DNA of 64,000 nucleotides from Ruminococcus sp. (lineage in GTDB: Bacteria; Bacillota; Clostridia; Lachnospirales; Lachnospiraceae): NCBI GenBank assembly GCA_013911065.1, contig JACERV010000021.1, positions 1-64,000 of the forward strand, read 5' to 3'. How positions within the stretch are numbered: position 1 is the stretch's first letter; each line of letters begins with the position of its first letter. Positions 26,990 through 35,777 of this stretch are shown piece after piece. Under the pieces are notes generated by a model. That model was given only the letters and a program-made list of their open reading frames with translations, had not been told where the DNA came from and searched no databases. The translations under genes and the position numbers were made by a program.

Positions 26990-27244
26990 ATGTCAAACAA
27001 TAATAACACAAATAACTCTTCAAAAAATGCAAACTACTCTTCAAAAAACACAAGTAACACAAACAACACAAGTAACACAAACAACAACTCATATTCATCT
27101 TATTCCGATGAACAGAGCAAGAACAAAAACACTAACAAAAATACTAACAGAAATGCAACTAAGAGTTCTACAAACAACACAACATCTAACAACAGCAGAA
27201 ACAGCCAAAATATGAATTCTTACAACGAGAAAAACAACTACTAA
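26990..27244 (+). CDS. Small Asn/Ser/Thr-rich low-complexity protein
   Basis: This 84-residue protein has AGGAGG 7 bases before the ATG. It is made almost entirely of Asn, Ser, Thr and Lys, with repeats such as NTSNTNNTSNTNNNS and TNKNTNRNATKSS, few hydrophobic residues and no Cys, Trp, Pro, Val, Leu or Gly. It is highly hydrophilic and probably disordered. I do not recognise a family. The composition recalls spore-associated or coat-type small proteins, but that is only a guess. It lies alone between hairpins. Confidence 0.6.
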   Translation: MSNNNNTNNSSKNANYSSKNTSNTNNTSNTNNNSYSSYSDEQSKNKNTNKNTNRNATKSSTNNTTSNNSRNSQNMNSYNEKNNY

Positions 27245-27306
27245 TTTAAGGCGCTTTATACAAAAGGGCACAGGGATAAAACCCGCTTTGGTACACGTTT
27301 GATGTC

Positions 27307-27349
27307 AATTTAGGGCGTAGTAAAGTTCAACTTTACTACGCCCTAAATT
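27307..27349. terminator. Perfect 19-bp inverted repeat downstream of the Asn-rich gene
   Basis: Arms 27307-27325 and 27331-27349 pair perfectly around a 5-nt loop (TTCAA). T-runs are internal to the arms rather than following them, so it is either a stable terminator or a bidirectional palindromic element between the Asn-rich gene and the methyltransferase. Confidence 0.6.
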
Positions 27350-27418
27350 TATAGTAATATGGATACATAACACCGCAGGAATATAGGAGCGGCATTGTAA
27401 AGATATATGGGGGAATTC

Positions 27419-28567
27419 ATGGATAAGATAGAATTAATTGCACCTTGTCATTTCGGATTGGAATCAGTTTTGAAACGGGAGATTCTGGAGTTAGGATACG
27501 AAATTGCACAGGTAGAAGACGGAAGAGTTACTTTTTATGGGGACGAGAAGTCGATTTGCAGGGCGAATATTTTTCTGCGTACTGCAGAACGAATTTTATT
27601 GAAGGTGGGAAGCTTTAAGGCGGAGACCTTTGATGAGCTGTTTGAAAATACGAAAAGGATTCCGTGGGAGGCTTATATTCCGAGTGACGGAAAGTTTTGG
27701 GTGGCTAAAGCCGCATCCGTAAAAAGTAAACTGTTTAGCCCGTCAGATATACAGTCAATTATGAAAAAGGCTATGGTTGAGCGTATGAAATCCCATTACC
27801 GTATAACATGGTTTGAGGAAAGCGGCGCTTCATACCCTGTCAGGGTCTTTTTTATGAAAGATATGGTTACAGTGGGTATTGATACTTCGGGAACATCCTT
27901 ACATAAGCGAGGATACCGACAGTTATCCAGCAAGGCACCGATTACTGAGACTCTTGCAGCAGCATTGATTATGCTGACGCCATGGAGAGCGGACCGGGTT
28001 TTGGTGGACCCATATTGCGGAAGCGGTACATTTCCCATTGAAGCGGCTATGATGGCGGCAAATATAGCACCAGGGATGAACCGCTCTTTTCTGGCGGAAG
28101 ATTGGGAGAATCTGATTTCCAGAAATTCATGGTATGAGGCAGTGAATGAAGCAAATGACCTGATGGATGATAAAATAGAAGTAGATATACAAGGATATGA
28201 CATAGATGCTGAAGTTGTGAAAGCGGCAAGGCAGAATGCAAGGGATGCCGGTGTTGAACATATGATACATTTTCAGCAGCGTGCAGTGAAAGAACTTAGA
28301 CATCCTAAGAAATATGGCTTTATTATTACGAACCCTCCATATGGAGAACGGCTGGAAGAAAAGCAGGCACTGCCGCAGTTATATAGTGAATTTGGTGAAA
28401 GTTTCCGTAACATGGATAGCTGGTCTGCATATATGATAACCAGTTATGAAGATGCAGAGAGATATTTTGGAAGGAAGGCGGATAAAAACCGGAAGATTTA
28501 CAATGGTATGATTAAGACTTATTTTTATCAGTTCATGGGGCCAAGGCCTCCCAAACCAAAGAAATAG
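27419..28567 (+). CDS. THUMP-domain class I RNA methyltransferase (RlmL/YpsC-like)
   Basis: This protein of about 382 residues has an N-terminal THUMP RNA-binding region (about 1-160) and a C-terminal SAM-dependent methyltransferase domain. Motifs are DPYCGSGTFPIEAAM near residue 192 (SAM site), a DID acidic pair in YDIDAEVV, and ITNPPYGERL (NPPY catalytic motif). It likely methylates a guanine N2 in 23S rRNA. GGGGA precedes the ATG at 27419. An alternative in-frame ATG at 27407 lacks a binding site. The next gene follows after 10 bases. Confidence 0.88.
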   Translation: MDKIELIAPCHFGLESVLKREILELGYEIAQVEDGRVTFYGDEKSICRANIFLRTAERILLKVGSFKAETFDELFENTKRIPWEAYIPSDGKFWVAKAASVKSKLFSPSDIQSIMKKAMVERMKSHYRITWFEESGASYPVRVFFMKDMVTVGIDTSGTSLHKRGYRQLSSKAPITETLAAALIMLTPWRADRVLVDPYCGSGTFPIEAAMMAANIAPGMNRSFLAEDWENLISRNSWYEAVNEANDLMDDKIEVDIQGYDIDAEVVKAARQNARDAGVEHMIHFQQRAVKELRHPKKYGFIITNPPYGERLEEKQALPQLYSEFGESFRNMDSWSAYMITSYEDAERYFGRKADKNRKIYNGMIKTYFYQFMGPRPPKPKK

Positions 28568-28577
28568 AGGATTGAAA

Positions 28578-29183
28578 ATGGAAAAGAGAATAATTTTTGC
28601 AACAGGCAATCAGGACAAGATGAAAGAAATTCATATGATTCTTGCAGACTTGGGGATTCCTATTTATTCCATGAAAGAAGTTGGTATCGATATAGATATT
28701 GTGGAGGACGGAACTACTTTTGAAGAAAATGCGGTGATTAAAGCCAAAGCTATCTCACAAATACTGCCCGGTGATATTGTGCTGGCTGATGATTCGGGAC
28801 TTGAAATTGATTATCTGGATAAGGCACCTGGGATTTATTCTGCCAGGTTTATGGGGGAAGATACGTCATATGATATTAAAAACCAGGCTTTCCTTGAAAA
28901 ACTGGAAGGAGTGCCGGATGAGAAAAGAACTGCCCGCTTTGTATGTGCTATAGCAGCGGCATTTCCGGATGGAACGGTACAGACAGTCAGAGGTACAATA
29001 GAAGGAATTATTGGTCATGAAATAGCTGGAGAGCATGGATTTGGGTTTGACCCTATTTTCTATGTACCGGAGTATGGCTGTTCTACTGCACAGATGGAAC
29101 CGGACAAAAAGAATGAAATCAGTCACCGCGGCAATGCCCTGCGTGCTATGCGTGAGATTATGAAAAGAAAATATATTAAATAA
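28578..29183 (+). CDS. rdgB: XTP/dITP diphosphatase (RdgB/HAM1)
   Basis: This 201-residue enzyme removes non-canonical nucleotides (dITP, XTP) by pyrophosphate hydrolysis. The N-terminal FATGNQDKMKEI loop binds phosphate, TTFEENAVIKAKAI and LADDSGLEIDYL carry the metal-binding acidic residues, and GEHGFGFDPIFY plus KNEISHRGNAL are the C-terminal signature. GAGG lies 7 bases before the ATG at 28578. An upstream TTG is less likely. It is translationally close to the methyltransferase gene. Confidence 0.93.
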   Translation: MEKRIIFATGNQDKMKEIHMILADLGIPIYSMKEVGIDIDIVEDGTTFEENAVIKAKAISQILPGDIVLADDSGLEIDYLDKAPGIYSARFMGEDTSYDIKNQAFLEKLEGVPDEKRTARFVCAIAAAFPDGTVQTVRGTIEGIIGHEIAGEHGFGFDPIFYVPEYGCSTAQMEPDKKNEISHRGNALRAMREIMKRKYIK

Positions 29184-29202
29184 GAAACAGGGAAGAAAAT
29201 AT

Positions 29203-29685
29203 ATGAAAGTTTTAATAGTAAGCGATACACATGGGAATCATAAGAATCTGGATAAGATTTTAGAATCGGTCCCCGATGTGGATATGTTCATCCATCTGGG
29301 TGATGTGGAAGGCGGGGAAGAGTATCTTGATGCCGCAGTAAGTTGTGAAAAGCATATGGTCAGGGGAAACAATGACTTTTTTTCAGAGCTTCCCAAAGAA
29401 GAAGAGTTCCAGATTGGGAAGTATAAAGTTTTTATTACACATGGACATGGACATTATGTATCGCTGGACTCGGAATACATCAAAGAAGAGGGAAAGGCAC
29501 GCCGTGTAGATCTGGTTATGTTCGGTCATACACACAGGCCGTTTCTTTATGAGGACGACGAAATTATTGTTTTGAATCCCGGCAGCTTATCCTATCCAAG
29601 GCAGGAAGGCCGCAAAGGCAGCTATATCATTATGGAACTGGATGAAGAGGAAAATCTTCATTTTCATCAGTGCTATCTGAGCTGA
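29203..29685 (+). CDS. yfcE: YfcE/MJ0936-type phosphodiesterase
   Basis: This 160-residue member of the calcineurin-like metallophosphoesterase family has metal-site motifs in order: SDTHGNH near residue 8, HLGDVE near 32, GNND near 56, THGHGH near 82 and GHTHRP near 107. Such enzymes hydrolyse phosphodiesters in vitro; the cellular substrate is unknown. It is the third gene of a small operon with the methyltransferase and RdgB, with 19 bases between the stop of rdgB and this ATG. Confidence 0.9.
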   Translation: MKVLIVSDTHGNHKNLDKILESVPDVDMFIHLGDVEGGEEYLDAAVSCEKHMVRGNNDFFSELPKEEEFQIGKYKVFITHGHGHYVSLDSEYIKEEGKARRVDLVMFGHTHRPFLYEDDEIIVLNPGSLSYPRQEGRKGSYIIMELDEEENLHFHQCYLS

Positions 29686-29760
29686 AAAAGGCCCAAAACC
29701 CCCATTTTTAGCGGGAAAACCAGGGTGGGGAAAAATGTGTAAAAAAATAGAAAATAATTG

Positions 29761-29789
29761 TTGACATAAGGACAGGCATGTTATATAAT
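29761..29789 (+). promoter_or_regulatory. tRNA operon promoter
   Basis: A perfect TTGACA and a perfect TATAAT are separated by 17 bases, ending 40 bases before tRNA-Pro. It is a strong consensus promoter for the six-tRNA operon. Confidence 0.85.
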
Positions 29790-29829
29790 AACTATTGTGT
29801 CACGGAGAAAAAGTGATAACATTGAATAT

Positions 29830-29904
29830 CGGGGTGTGGCTCAGCTTGGCTAGAGCGCCTGGTTTGGGACCAGGAGGTCGCAGGTTCGAATCCTGTCACC
29901 CCGA
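29830..29904 (+). tRNA. tRNA-Pro (anticodon TGG)
   Basis: A cloverleaf with CGGGGTG/CACCCCG acceptor arms, anticodon loop TTTGGGA and T-loop TTCGAAT. It is the first of the six-tRNA cluster and has no encoded CCA. Confidence 0.95.
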
Positions 29905-29908
29905 TAAT

Positions 29909-29979
29909 GCGGGTGTAGTTCAATGGTAGAACACTAGCCTTCCAAGCTAGATACGTGGGTTCGATTCCCATCACCCGCT
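29909..29979 (+). tRNA. tRNA-Gly (anticodon TCC)
   Basis: Acceptor arms GCGGGTG/CACCCGC, anticodon loop CTTCCAA, T-loop TTCGATT, 71 bases. Confidence 0.95.
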
Positions 29980-30029
29980 TTCTTGCAGCCTAAAGTTGTG
30001 AGAAGCTAGAGCAGGGGATAATCACATAA

Positions 30030-30103
30030 GAGTCTGTAGCTCAGTTGGATAGAGCAACGGCCTTCTAAGCCGTAGGTCGAGGGTTCGAATCCCCCCAGGC
30101 TCG
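30030..30103 (+). tRNA. tRNA-Arg (anticodon TCT)
   Basis: Acceptor GAGTCTG/CAGGCTC, anticodon loop CTTCTAA, T-loop TTCGAAT. It reads AGA codons and is a different isoacceptor from the tRNA-Arg at 136. Confidence 0.95.
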
Positions 30104-30108
30104 TTATG

Positions 30109-30182
30109 GTGGGTGTGGTGCAGTTGGTTAGCGCGCCAGATTGTGGTTCTGGATATCGTGGGTTCGAGTCCCATCACCCACC
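30109..30182 (+). tRNA. tRNA-His (anticodon GTG)
   Basis: Acceptor GTGGGTG/CACCCAC with the extra G(-1) available at 30108, anticodon GTG, T-loop TTCGAGT, discriminator C. Confidence 0.95.
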
Positions 30183-30232
30183 TTGTTATATTTAAGTATT
30201 GGCAACGCAGTGTCGGATGTATAAGTCTTTAA

Positions 30233-30304
30233 TGGGCTATCGCCAAGCGGTAAGGCACAGGACTTTGACTCCTGCATTCGCTGGTTCGAATCCAGCTAGC
30301 CCAG
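30233..30304 (+). tRNA. tRNA-Gln (anticodon TTG)
   Basis: Acceptor TGGGCTA/TAGCCCA, anticodon loop CTTTGAC, T-loop TTCGAAT. Confidence 0.95.
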
Positions 30305-30340
30305 TTTACCCAGGTGAATCGGGGAAATCAAATAATAAGG

Positions 30341-30413
30341 GGGCGTGTAGCTCAGTTGGTAGAGCACTTGACTTTTAATCAAGTTGTCCGGAGTTCGAAC
30401 CTCCGCACGCTCA
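30341..30413 (+). tRNA. tRNA-Lys (anticodon TTT)
   Basis: Acceptor GGGCGTG/CACGCTC, anticodon loop CTTTTAA, T-loop TTCGAAC. It is the last tRNA of the cluster. Confidence 0.95.
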
Positions 30414-30426
30414 TTAAGTATAAGTG

Positions 30427-30466
30427 GTGTAAACCCAGTGTTTTCAGGGGTTTGCGCTATTTTTTT
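30427..30466 (+). terminator. Terminator of the tRNA operon
   Basis: GTGTAAACCC pairs with GGGTTTGCGC (two G-U pairs), followed closely by a run of T at 30460-30466. The T-run merges with the start of the structured repeat at 30465. Confidence 0.8.
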
Positions 30467-30590
30467 ATATAATAGGAAACTCGCGTTTTTTATTATATAA
30501 AAACCCTCCGGGGGGATGGCACTGCGGTGTCAAGGAAGATGTTGCTATCGCAACTCGCCGCAGGCGGAGAATCTCGCAAGCGAGATTCTT
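30465..30590 (+). repeat. Structured multi-hairpin repeat element, copy 1
   Basis: The element contains a 16-bp stem (30465-30480 with 30485-30500), then the conserved CTCCG...GGGATGGCACTGCGGTGT box (30506-30530), a GTTGC/GCAAC stem, CGCC-GCA-GGCG, and a final 10-bp stem (30568-30577 with 30580-30589). The same order occurs at 54266-54390 with compensatory changes in the stems, so the fold appears conserved. The class is not one I recognise. Confidence 0.75.
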
Positions 30591-30858
30591 TCTTTTATCC
30601 CTGAAGTTAGTTCCTGCCGTTCCAGGTTCATATCAAATCTCGTAAGTGTCAGATATTCTCACTCCTCCGCAATCCACATCCGTACAGAATACATCCAAAC
30701 AAATATATGTAACTTTAGAATATCCAAATTTTTCTAATAATTGCTATTATGCACAAATTAGAGCTGCGAAAATTGGTAATATGTTACTGAATTCATATAA
30801 AGAAAAAATCATGCTTGCAAGAACATAGGCAATGTGCTAAGATGAGTTCGTAAAAAGC
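30591..30858. other. Gene-free stretch after the tRNA cluster
   Basis: No gene with a recognisable ribosome site is seen here. A short open frame ending about 30828 (containing EYPNFSNNCYYAQIRAAKIG) has a protein-like composition and may be the tail of a decayed gene, but no family can be named. Two overlapping TTGACA sequences at 30859-30873 may belong to the glpP promoter. Confidence 0.3.
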
Positions 30859-30890
30859 TTGACAATATTGACAATAAAATAATCGTGCTG

Positions 30891-30950
30891 AGATGATGAG
30901 AGCATAGTAAAAGCAACCGGGGTGTTGCTTTTAACTGTGCTCTTTTTTAT
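30891..30950 (+). promoter_or_regulatory. glpP leader with antiterminator-controlled terminator
   Basis: GATGAGAGC at 30895-30903 leads into a stem of about 18 bp (30900-30917 with 30924-30942) followed by TTTTTT. A terminator inside the leader of glpP, whose product is a glycerol-3-phosphate-responsive antiterminator, indicates autoregulated antitermination. The same GATGAGAGC box precedes the terminator at 34015. Confidence 0.75.
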
Positions 30951-31057
30951 GTTATAGTGTTATGTGCTCTTATCCATAGATGTTTTGAAACAAACAGAAT
31001 ATGAAAAACAATTATAAAGACTGGATGAAGCAAAAAAAATACTTTAGGAGACAGAAA

Positions 31058-31627
31058 ATGAAACAGAATATTAGGGATTTAATGGAAGCGAATCCGATTA
31101 TCGCGGCAGTAAAGAGCATGGAAGGATTGGACGTCTGTCTTGCAGTGGGTGGTGTGAAGATTGTATTTCTTTTGTTCGGAGACGTATGCAATATTGGGGA
31201 AATTGTAAAAAGAGTGCAGAATTCCGGCCGCATTGCAATGGTACATGTGGATCTTATAGGTGGGTTAAGTTCGAAAGAAGTTGCGATTGATTTTCTCGCA
31301 CATACCGTACATGCGGACGGAATCATATCCACGAAGCCCACTATGCTGAAAAGGGCAAGGGAATTGTCTCTCTATACGGTATTGCGGATTTTCATGCTGG
31401 ATTCCATGGCTTTCGAGAATCTGGAAAAGCAGGTCGACACGGCAAGACCGGACGTGATAGAGATTCTTCCCGGCTTAATGCCGAAGATTATAAAAAGAGT
31501 AACGGGTTCCGTGCGGATTCCCGTGATTGCCGGAGGGCTGATTGCAGAAAAGGAAGACGTGATGGAAGCACTCGGAATGGGAGCAATCTCCATTTCCACA
31601 ACAAATACCGACGTGTGGAAAATGTGA
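31058..31627 (+). CDS. glpP: GlpP family glycerol-3-phosphate-responsive antiterminator
   Basis: This 189-residue TIM-barrel-like RNA-binding protein lets polymerase read through leader terminators of glp genes when glycerol-3-phosphate is present. Family features include ANPIIAAVKSMEGLD near residue 9, HVDLIGGL near 61, ADGIISTKP and the C-terminal IPVIAGGLI and AISISTTNTDVW. The start at 31058 follows AGGAG by 7 bases; an upstream in-frame ATG at 31001 has no site. It is the first gene of the glp block and its own leader carries a terminator. Confidence 0.9.
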   Translation: MKQNIRDLMEANPIIAAVKSMEGLDVCLAVGGVKIVFLLFGDVCNIGEIVKRVQNSGRIAMVHVDLIGGLSSKEVAIDFLAHTVHADGIISTKPTMLKRARELSLYTVLRIFMLDSMAFENLEKQVDTARPDVIEILPGLMPKIIKRVTGSVRIPVIAGGLIAEKEDVMEALGMGAISISTTNTDVWKM

Positions 31628-31651
31628 GACAAAGACATTAATAATGTATGA

Positions 31652-33229
<1,578 letters not shown>

Positions 33230-33244
33230 AATGAGAGGTGAAAA

Positions 33245-33958
33245 ATGTTACCATATATTGCTGAATTTTTAGGAACAATGATGTTAATTTTATTAGGTGA
33301 CGGTGTTGTTGCAAACGTATCCCTGGATAAATCGGGCATGAAAGGCTCAGGGGCGGTTCAGATTACAATTGCATGGGGTCTTGCGGTAATGATTCCCGCT
33401 TTCATTTTTGGGACGGCAAGTGGCGCGCACTTTAACCCCGCACTTACGATTGCTCTGGCAGTTGAAGGTTCGTTTGCATGGGGCCTCGTTCCGGGATATA
33501 TTGCGGCTCAGTTTGCAGGTGGTATAACGGGAGGCGTGTTAGTATACCTTCTTTTCAAAGACCAGTTTGACGCAACGGAATCACAGGCGACAAAGCTTGG
33601 TGTATTCTGTACGAGTCCTTCGGTTCCGAACACCGGACGGAATATCCTTAGCGAAGTGATTGGGACTTTTGTCCTTGTATTTGCCATCAAAGGTCTGGCA
33701 CAGGTGCCGGAAGCACCGCAAGGTGTTGGGAATCTGCTGATTTTCGGTATTATTGTCGCGATTGGTATGTCGCTTGGCGGATTAACGGGATATGCCATTA
33801 ACCCTGTACGTGACCTGGGACCTAGGATTGCACATTCCCTGCTGCCGATTAAAGACAAAGGCAGCTCCAACTGGCGGTATGCCCCGGTAGTAATTACAGG
33901 ACCGGTGGTCGGAGCAATTCTGGCTGTCCTGCTTTATGGGGTAATCCCGTGGGCATAA
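33245..33958 (+). CDS. glpF: Glycerol uptake facilitator (aquaglyceroporin)
   Basis: This 237-residue MIP-family channel has six transmembrane helices. The first pore motif is intact (HFNPALT near residue 63). The second reads INPVRDLGPR, with Val where most channels have Ala (NPA), a mild variation. The Asp-Arg pair after it is the selectivity signature of glycerol channels. It lets glycerol diffuse in for GlpK. AGAGGTG precedes the ATG. Confidence 0.94.
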   Translation: MLPYIAEFLGTMMLILLGDGVVANVSLDKSGMKGSGAVQITIAWGLAVMIPAFIFGTASGAHFNPALTIALAVEGSFAWGLVPGYIAAQFAGGITGGVLVYLLFKDQFDATESQATKLGVFCTSPSVPNTGRNILSEVIGTFVLVFAIKGLAQVPEAPQGVGNLLIFGIIVAIGMSLGGLTGYAINPVRDLGPRIAHSLLPIKDKGSSNWRYAPVVITGPVVGAILAVLLYGVIPWA

Positions 33959-33984
33959 TCGCAAAAATGCGATAAGAAATGATG

Positions 33985-34134
33985 TATAATTTAATCTTTG
34001 TAACTGCGTGAGTAGATGAGAGCGGGAGAAAGACAGGAAAGGACAATCAGCGGACTGCCATAGTAAAGGTGCTGTAAGTATGGCCATTCCTGTTAGCAGA
34101 ACGTACAAAAGTGGCGTTCTTCTCCCGCTTTTTT
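33985..34134 (+). promoter_or_regulatory. Structured leader with terminator before the G3P dehydrogenase genes
   Basis: A TATAAT at 33985-33990 starts a second transcript. GATGAGAGC at 34015-34023 is the same box as in the glpP leader. Its AGCGGGAGAA (34021-34030) pairs with TTCTCCCGCT (34120-34129) followed by TTTTTT. The long loop holds further helices: ACAGGAA/TTCCTGT, GCCATA/TATGGC and AGAACG/CGTTCT. It is probably another GlpP target or a riboswitch-like RNA. No match to a known class is apparent to me. Confidence 0.65.
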
Positions 34135-34263
34135 CATCGCATAGGTAAGTTTGCCCTGTGCAATGAAAATACTCCGCTGGATTCTGTCGTAAAATGCTGT
34201 TTTGAGTATCAGAGGATTGGCAGGTTTTTAATACTTGCCCCTCAAGGAAAGGATGAAGAAAAG

Positions 34264-35712
34264 ATGTATGATGTCATTATAATCGGAGCCGGCGTGTCCG
34301 GAGCTGCTGCTGCAAGAGAACTTTCCCGTTATCGGCTAAAGGTGTGCGTGTTGGAAAAAGAAGAGGATGTGTGCTGTGGTACATCAAAAGCGAACAGTGC
34401 GCTCGTCCATTCGGGTTATGACGCTGCACATGGTTCCCTGATGGCGAAACTGAATGTGGCGGGGAGTGCCATGATGGAAGAGCTTTCATTGGAACTGGAT
34501 TTTCCGTATAAGCGAATCGGTTCATTGATGGTATGTACCTCTAATGAGGATTTGCCCCAGTTGCAGACGCTCTACTCACGGGGAATTCAAAATGGAGTGA
34601 AAGGGCTTTCCGTTATAACCGGAAAAGAAGAAATCCGGGAAATAGAACCGAATCTGGCGGACGACGTGGTGGCAGTTCTCCATGCCGCGTCTGCGGGAAT
34701 CGTGTGCCCTTTTGGATTAAATATCGCAATGGCAGAAAATGCTGCCGCCAACGGTGTGGAGTTTTTCTTTGATACAAAAGTAGAACGAATTTTTAGTAAT
34801 AAAAAAGAACAAAGTGGTTTTCAGGTTAAAACTTCAAAAGGAATATTTGAAACCCGCTGTATCGTCAATGCCGCTGGCGTCTATGCAGATGTATTTCACA
34901 ACATGGTTAGTAACAGGAAAATCCATATCACAGCTCGTGCCGGTGAGTACTGCCTGCTCGATAAAAGTGCGGGAGAGCATGTAAACCATACGGTTTTTGC
35001 ACTTCCTACTAAATTGGGAAAGGGCGTGCTGGTGTCACCTACGATACATGGAAACCTTTTAGTAGGACCGACGGCTGTTAATATTGAGGATAAAGAAGAT
35101 ACGGCGACGACTCGTGAAGGGCTTACGGAGCTTATCGAAAAAGCCGGGATGAGTGTCAGGAAGTTGCCTATACGCCAAGTAATCACTTCATTTACGGGGC
35201 TGCGTGCACATGAAGACAATCATGATTTTCTCATCGGAGAATTACCGGACGTACCGGGATTTGTCGATTGCGCCGGCATCGAATCGCCAGGACTTACCGC
35301 TTCCCCGGCAATCGGCCTGATGGTTGCGGACATTATAAGGGAGAAACTACAGCCGGAAGTGAATCCTGATTTCAATGGAAGAAGGACGGGAATTCTGAAT
35401 CCGAATACATTGTCAAAAGAAGAAAGAGCGGCGCTGATCGCCGCAAAACCGGCATACGGAAATGTCATCTGCCGCTGTGAAACCGTGACGGAAGGCGAAA
35501 TCATAGATGCAATTCGAAGACCTCTCGGGGCAAAATCACTGGATGGGGTAAAACGGCGCGTAAGAGCCGGCATGGGAAGATGTCAGGCAGGTTTTTGCTC
35601 GCCGCGGGTTATGGAAATCTTATCGCGGGAGTTGGGAATGGATATGAAGAAAGTGACGAAAAACGGAGCAGGATCGGAGCTTCTGCTCGGAACGAATAAG
35701 GATAGACTGTAA
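34264..35712 (+). CDS. glpA: FAD-dependent glycerol-3-phosphate dehydrogenase-like oxidoreductase with BFD domain
   Basis: This 482-residue protein has an N-terminal FAD-binding motif (MYDVIIIGAGVSGAAAARELSRY), a DAO-type catalytic domain, and a C-terminal BFD-like [2Fe-2S] domain with four cysteines (ICRCETVTEGE and CQAGFCSPR). This architecture is that of anaerobic GlpA and related oxidases, which convert glycerol-3-phosphate to dihydroxyacetone phosphate. The start at 34264 was chosen because the open frame upstream runs through the leader terminator and cannot be coding. It lies just downstream of the glycerol uptake genes. Confidence 0.9.
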   Translation: MYDVIIIGAGVSGAAAARELSRYRLKVCVLEKEEDVCCGTSKANSALVHSGYDAAHGSLMAKLNVAGSAMMEELSLELDFPYKRIGSLMVCTSNEDLPQLQTLYSRGIQNGVKGLSVITGKEEIREIEPNLADDVVAVLHAASAGIVCPFGLNIAMAENAAANGVEFFFDTKVERIFSNKKEQSGFQVKTSKGIFETRCIVNAAGVYADVFHNMVSNRKIHITARAGEYCLLDKSAGEHVNHTVFALPTKLGKGVLVSPTIHGNLLVGPTAVNIEDKEDTATTREGLTELIEKAGMSVRKLPIRQVITSFTGLRAHEDNHDFLIGELPDVPGFVDCAGIESPGLTASPAIGLMVADIIREKLQPEVNPDFNGRRTGILNPNTLSKEERAALIAAKPAYGNVICRCETVTEGEIIDAIRRPLGAKSLDGVKRRVRAGMGRCQAGFCSPRVMEILSRELGMDMKKVTKNGAGSELLLGTNKDRL

Positions 35713-35777
35713 TGATTCCTGGATATTGATAGTGTCAAATAAATAGATGCATGAAAATTCAGAAAGGTGGTTTTAGT

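Noticed and set aside
29792..29974. A frame antisense to the tRNA-Pro and tRNA-Gly genes
   Set aside because: It is the usual spurious frame made by tRNA sequence on the opposite strand.
29830..30413. The regular spacing of the tRNA genes as a possible CRISPR array
   Set aside because: The repeated parts are tRNA T-arms and acceptors; no constant repeat with unique spacers exists here or elsewhere in the window.
30341..30413. tRNA-Lys 3' end as an integration (att) site
   Set aside because: No second copy of its 3' end was found up to 40595 and no integrase gene is present.
30516..30737. A 73-residue plus-strand frame over the structured repeat
   Set aside because: It begins inside the repeat element with no ribosome site, and its composition follows the hairpins.
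34111..34263. N-terminal extension of the GlpA-like protein
   Set aside because: The upstream open frame runs through the leader terminator and U-tract; the Rossmann motif begins directly at the ATG at 34264.
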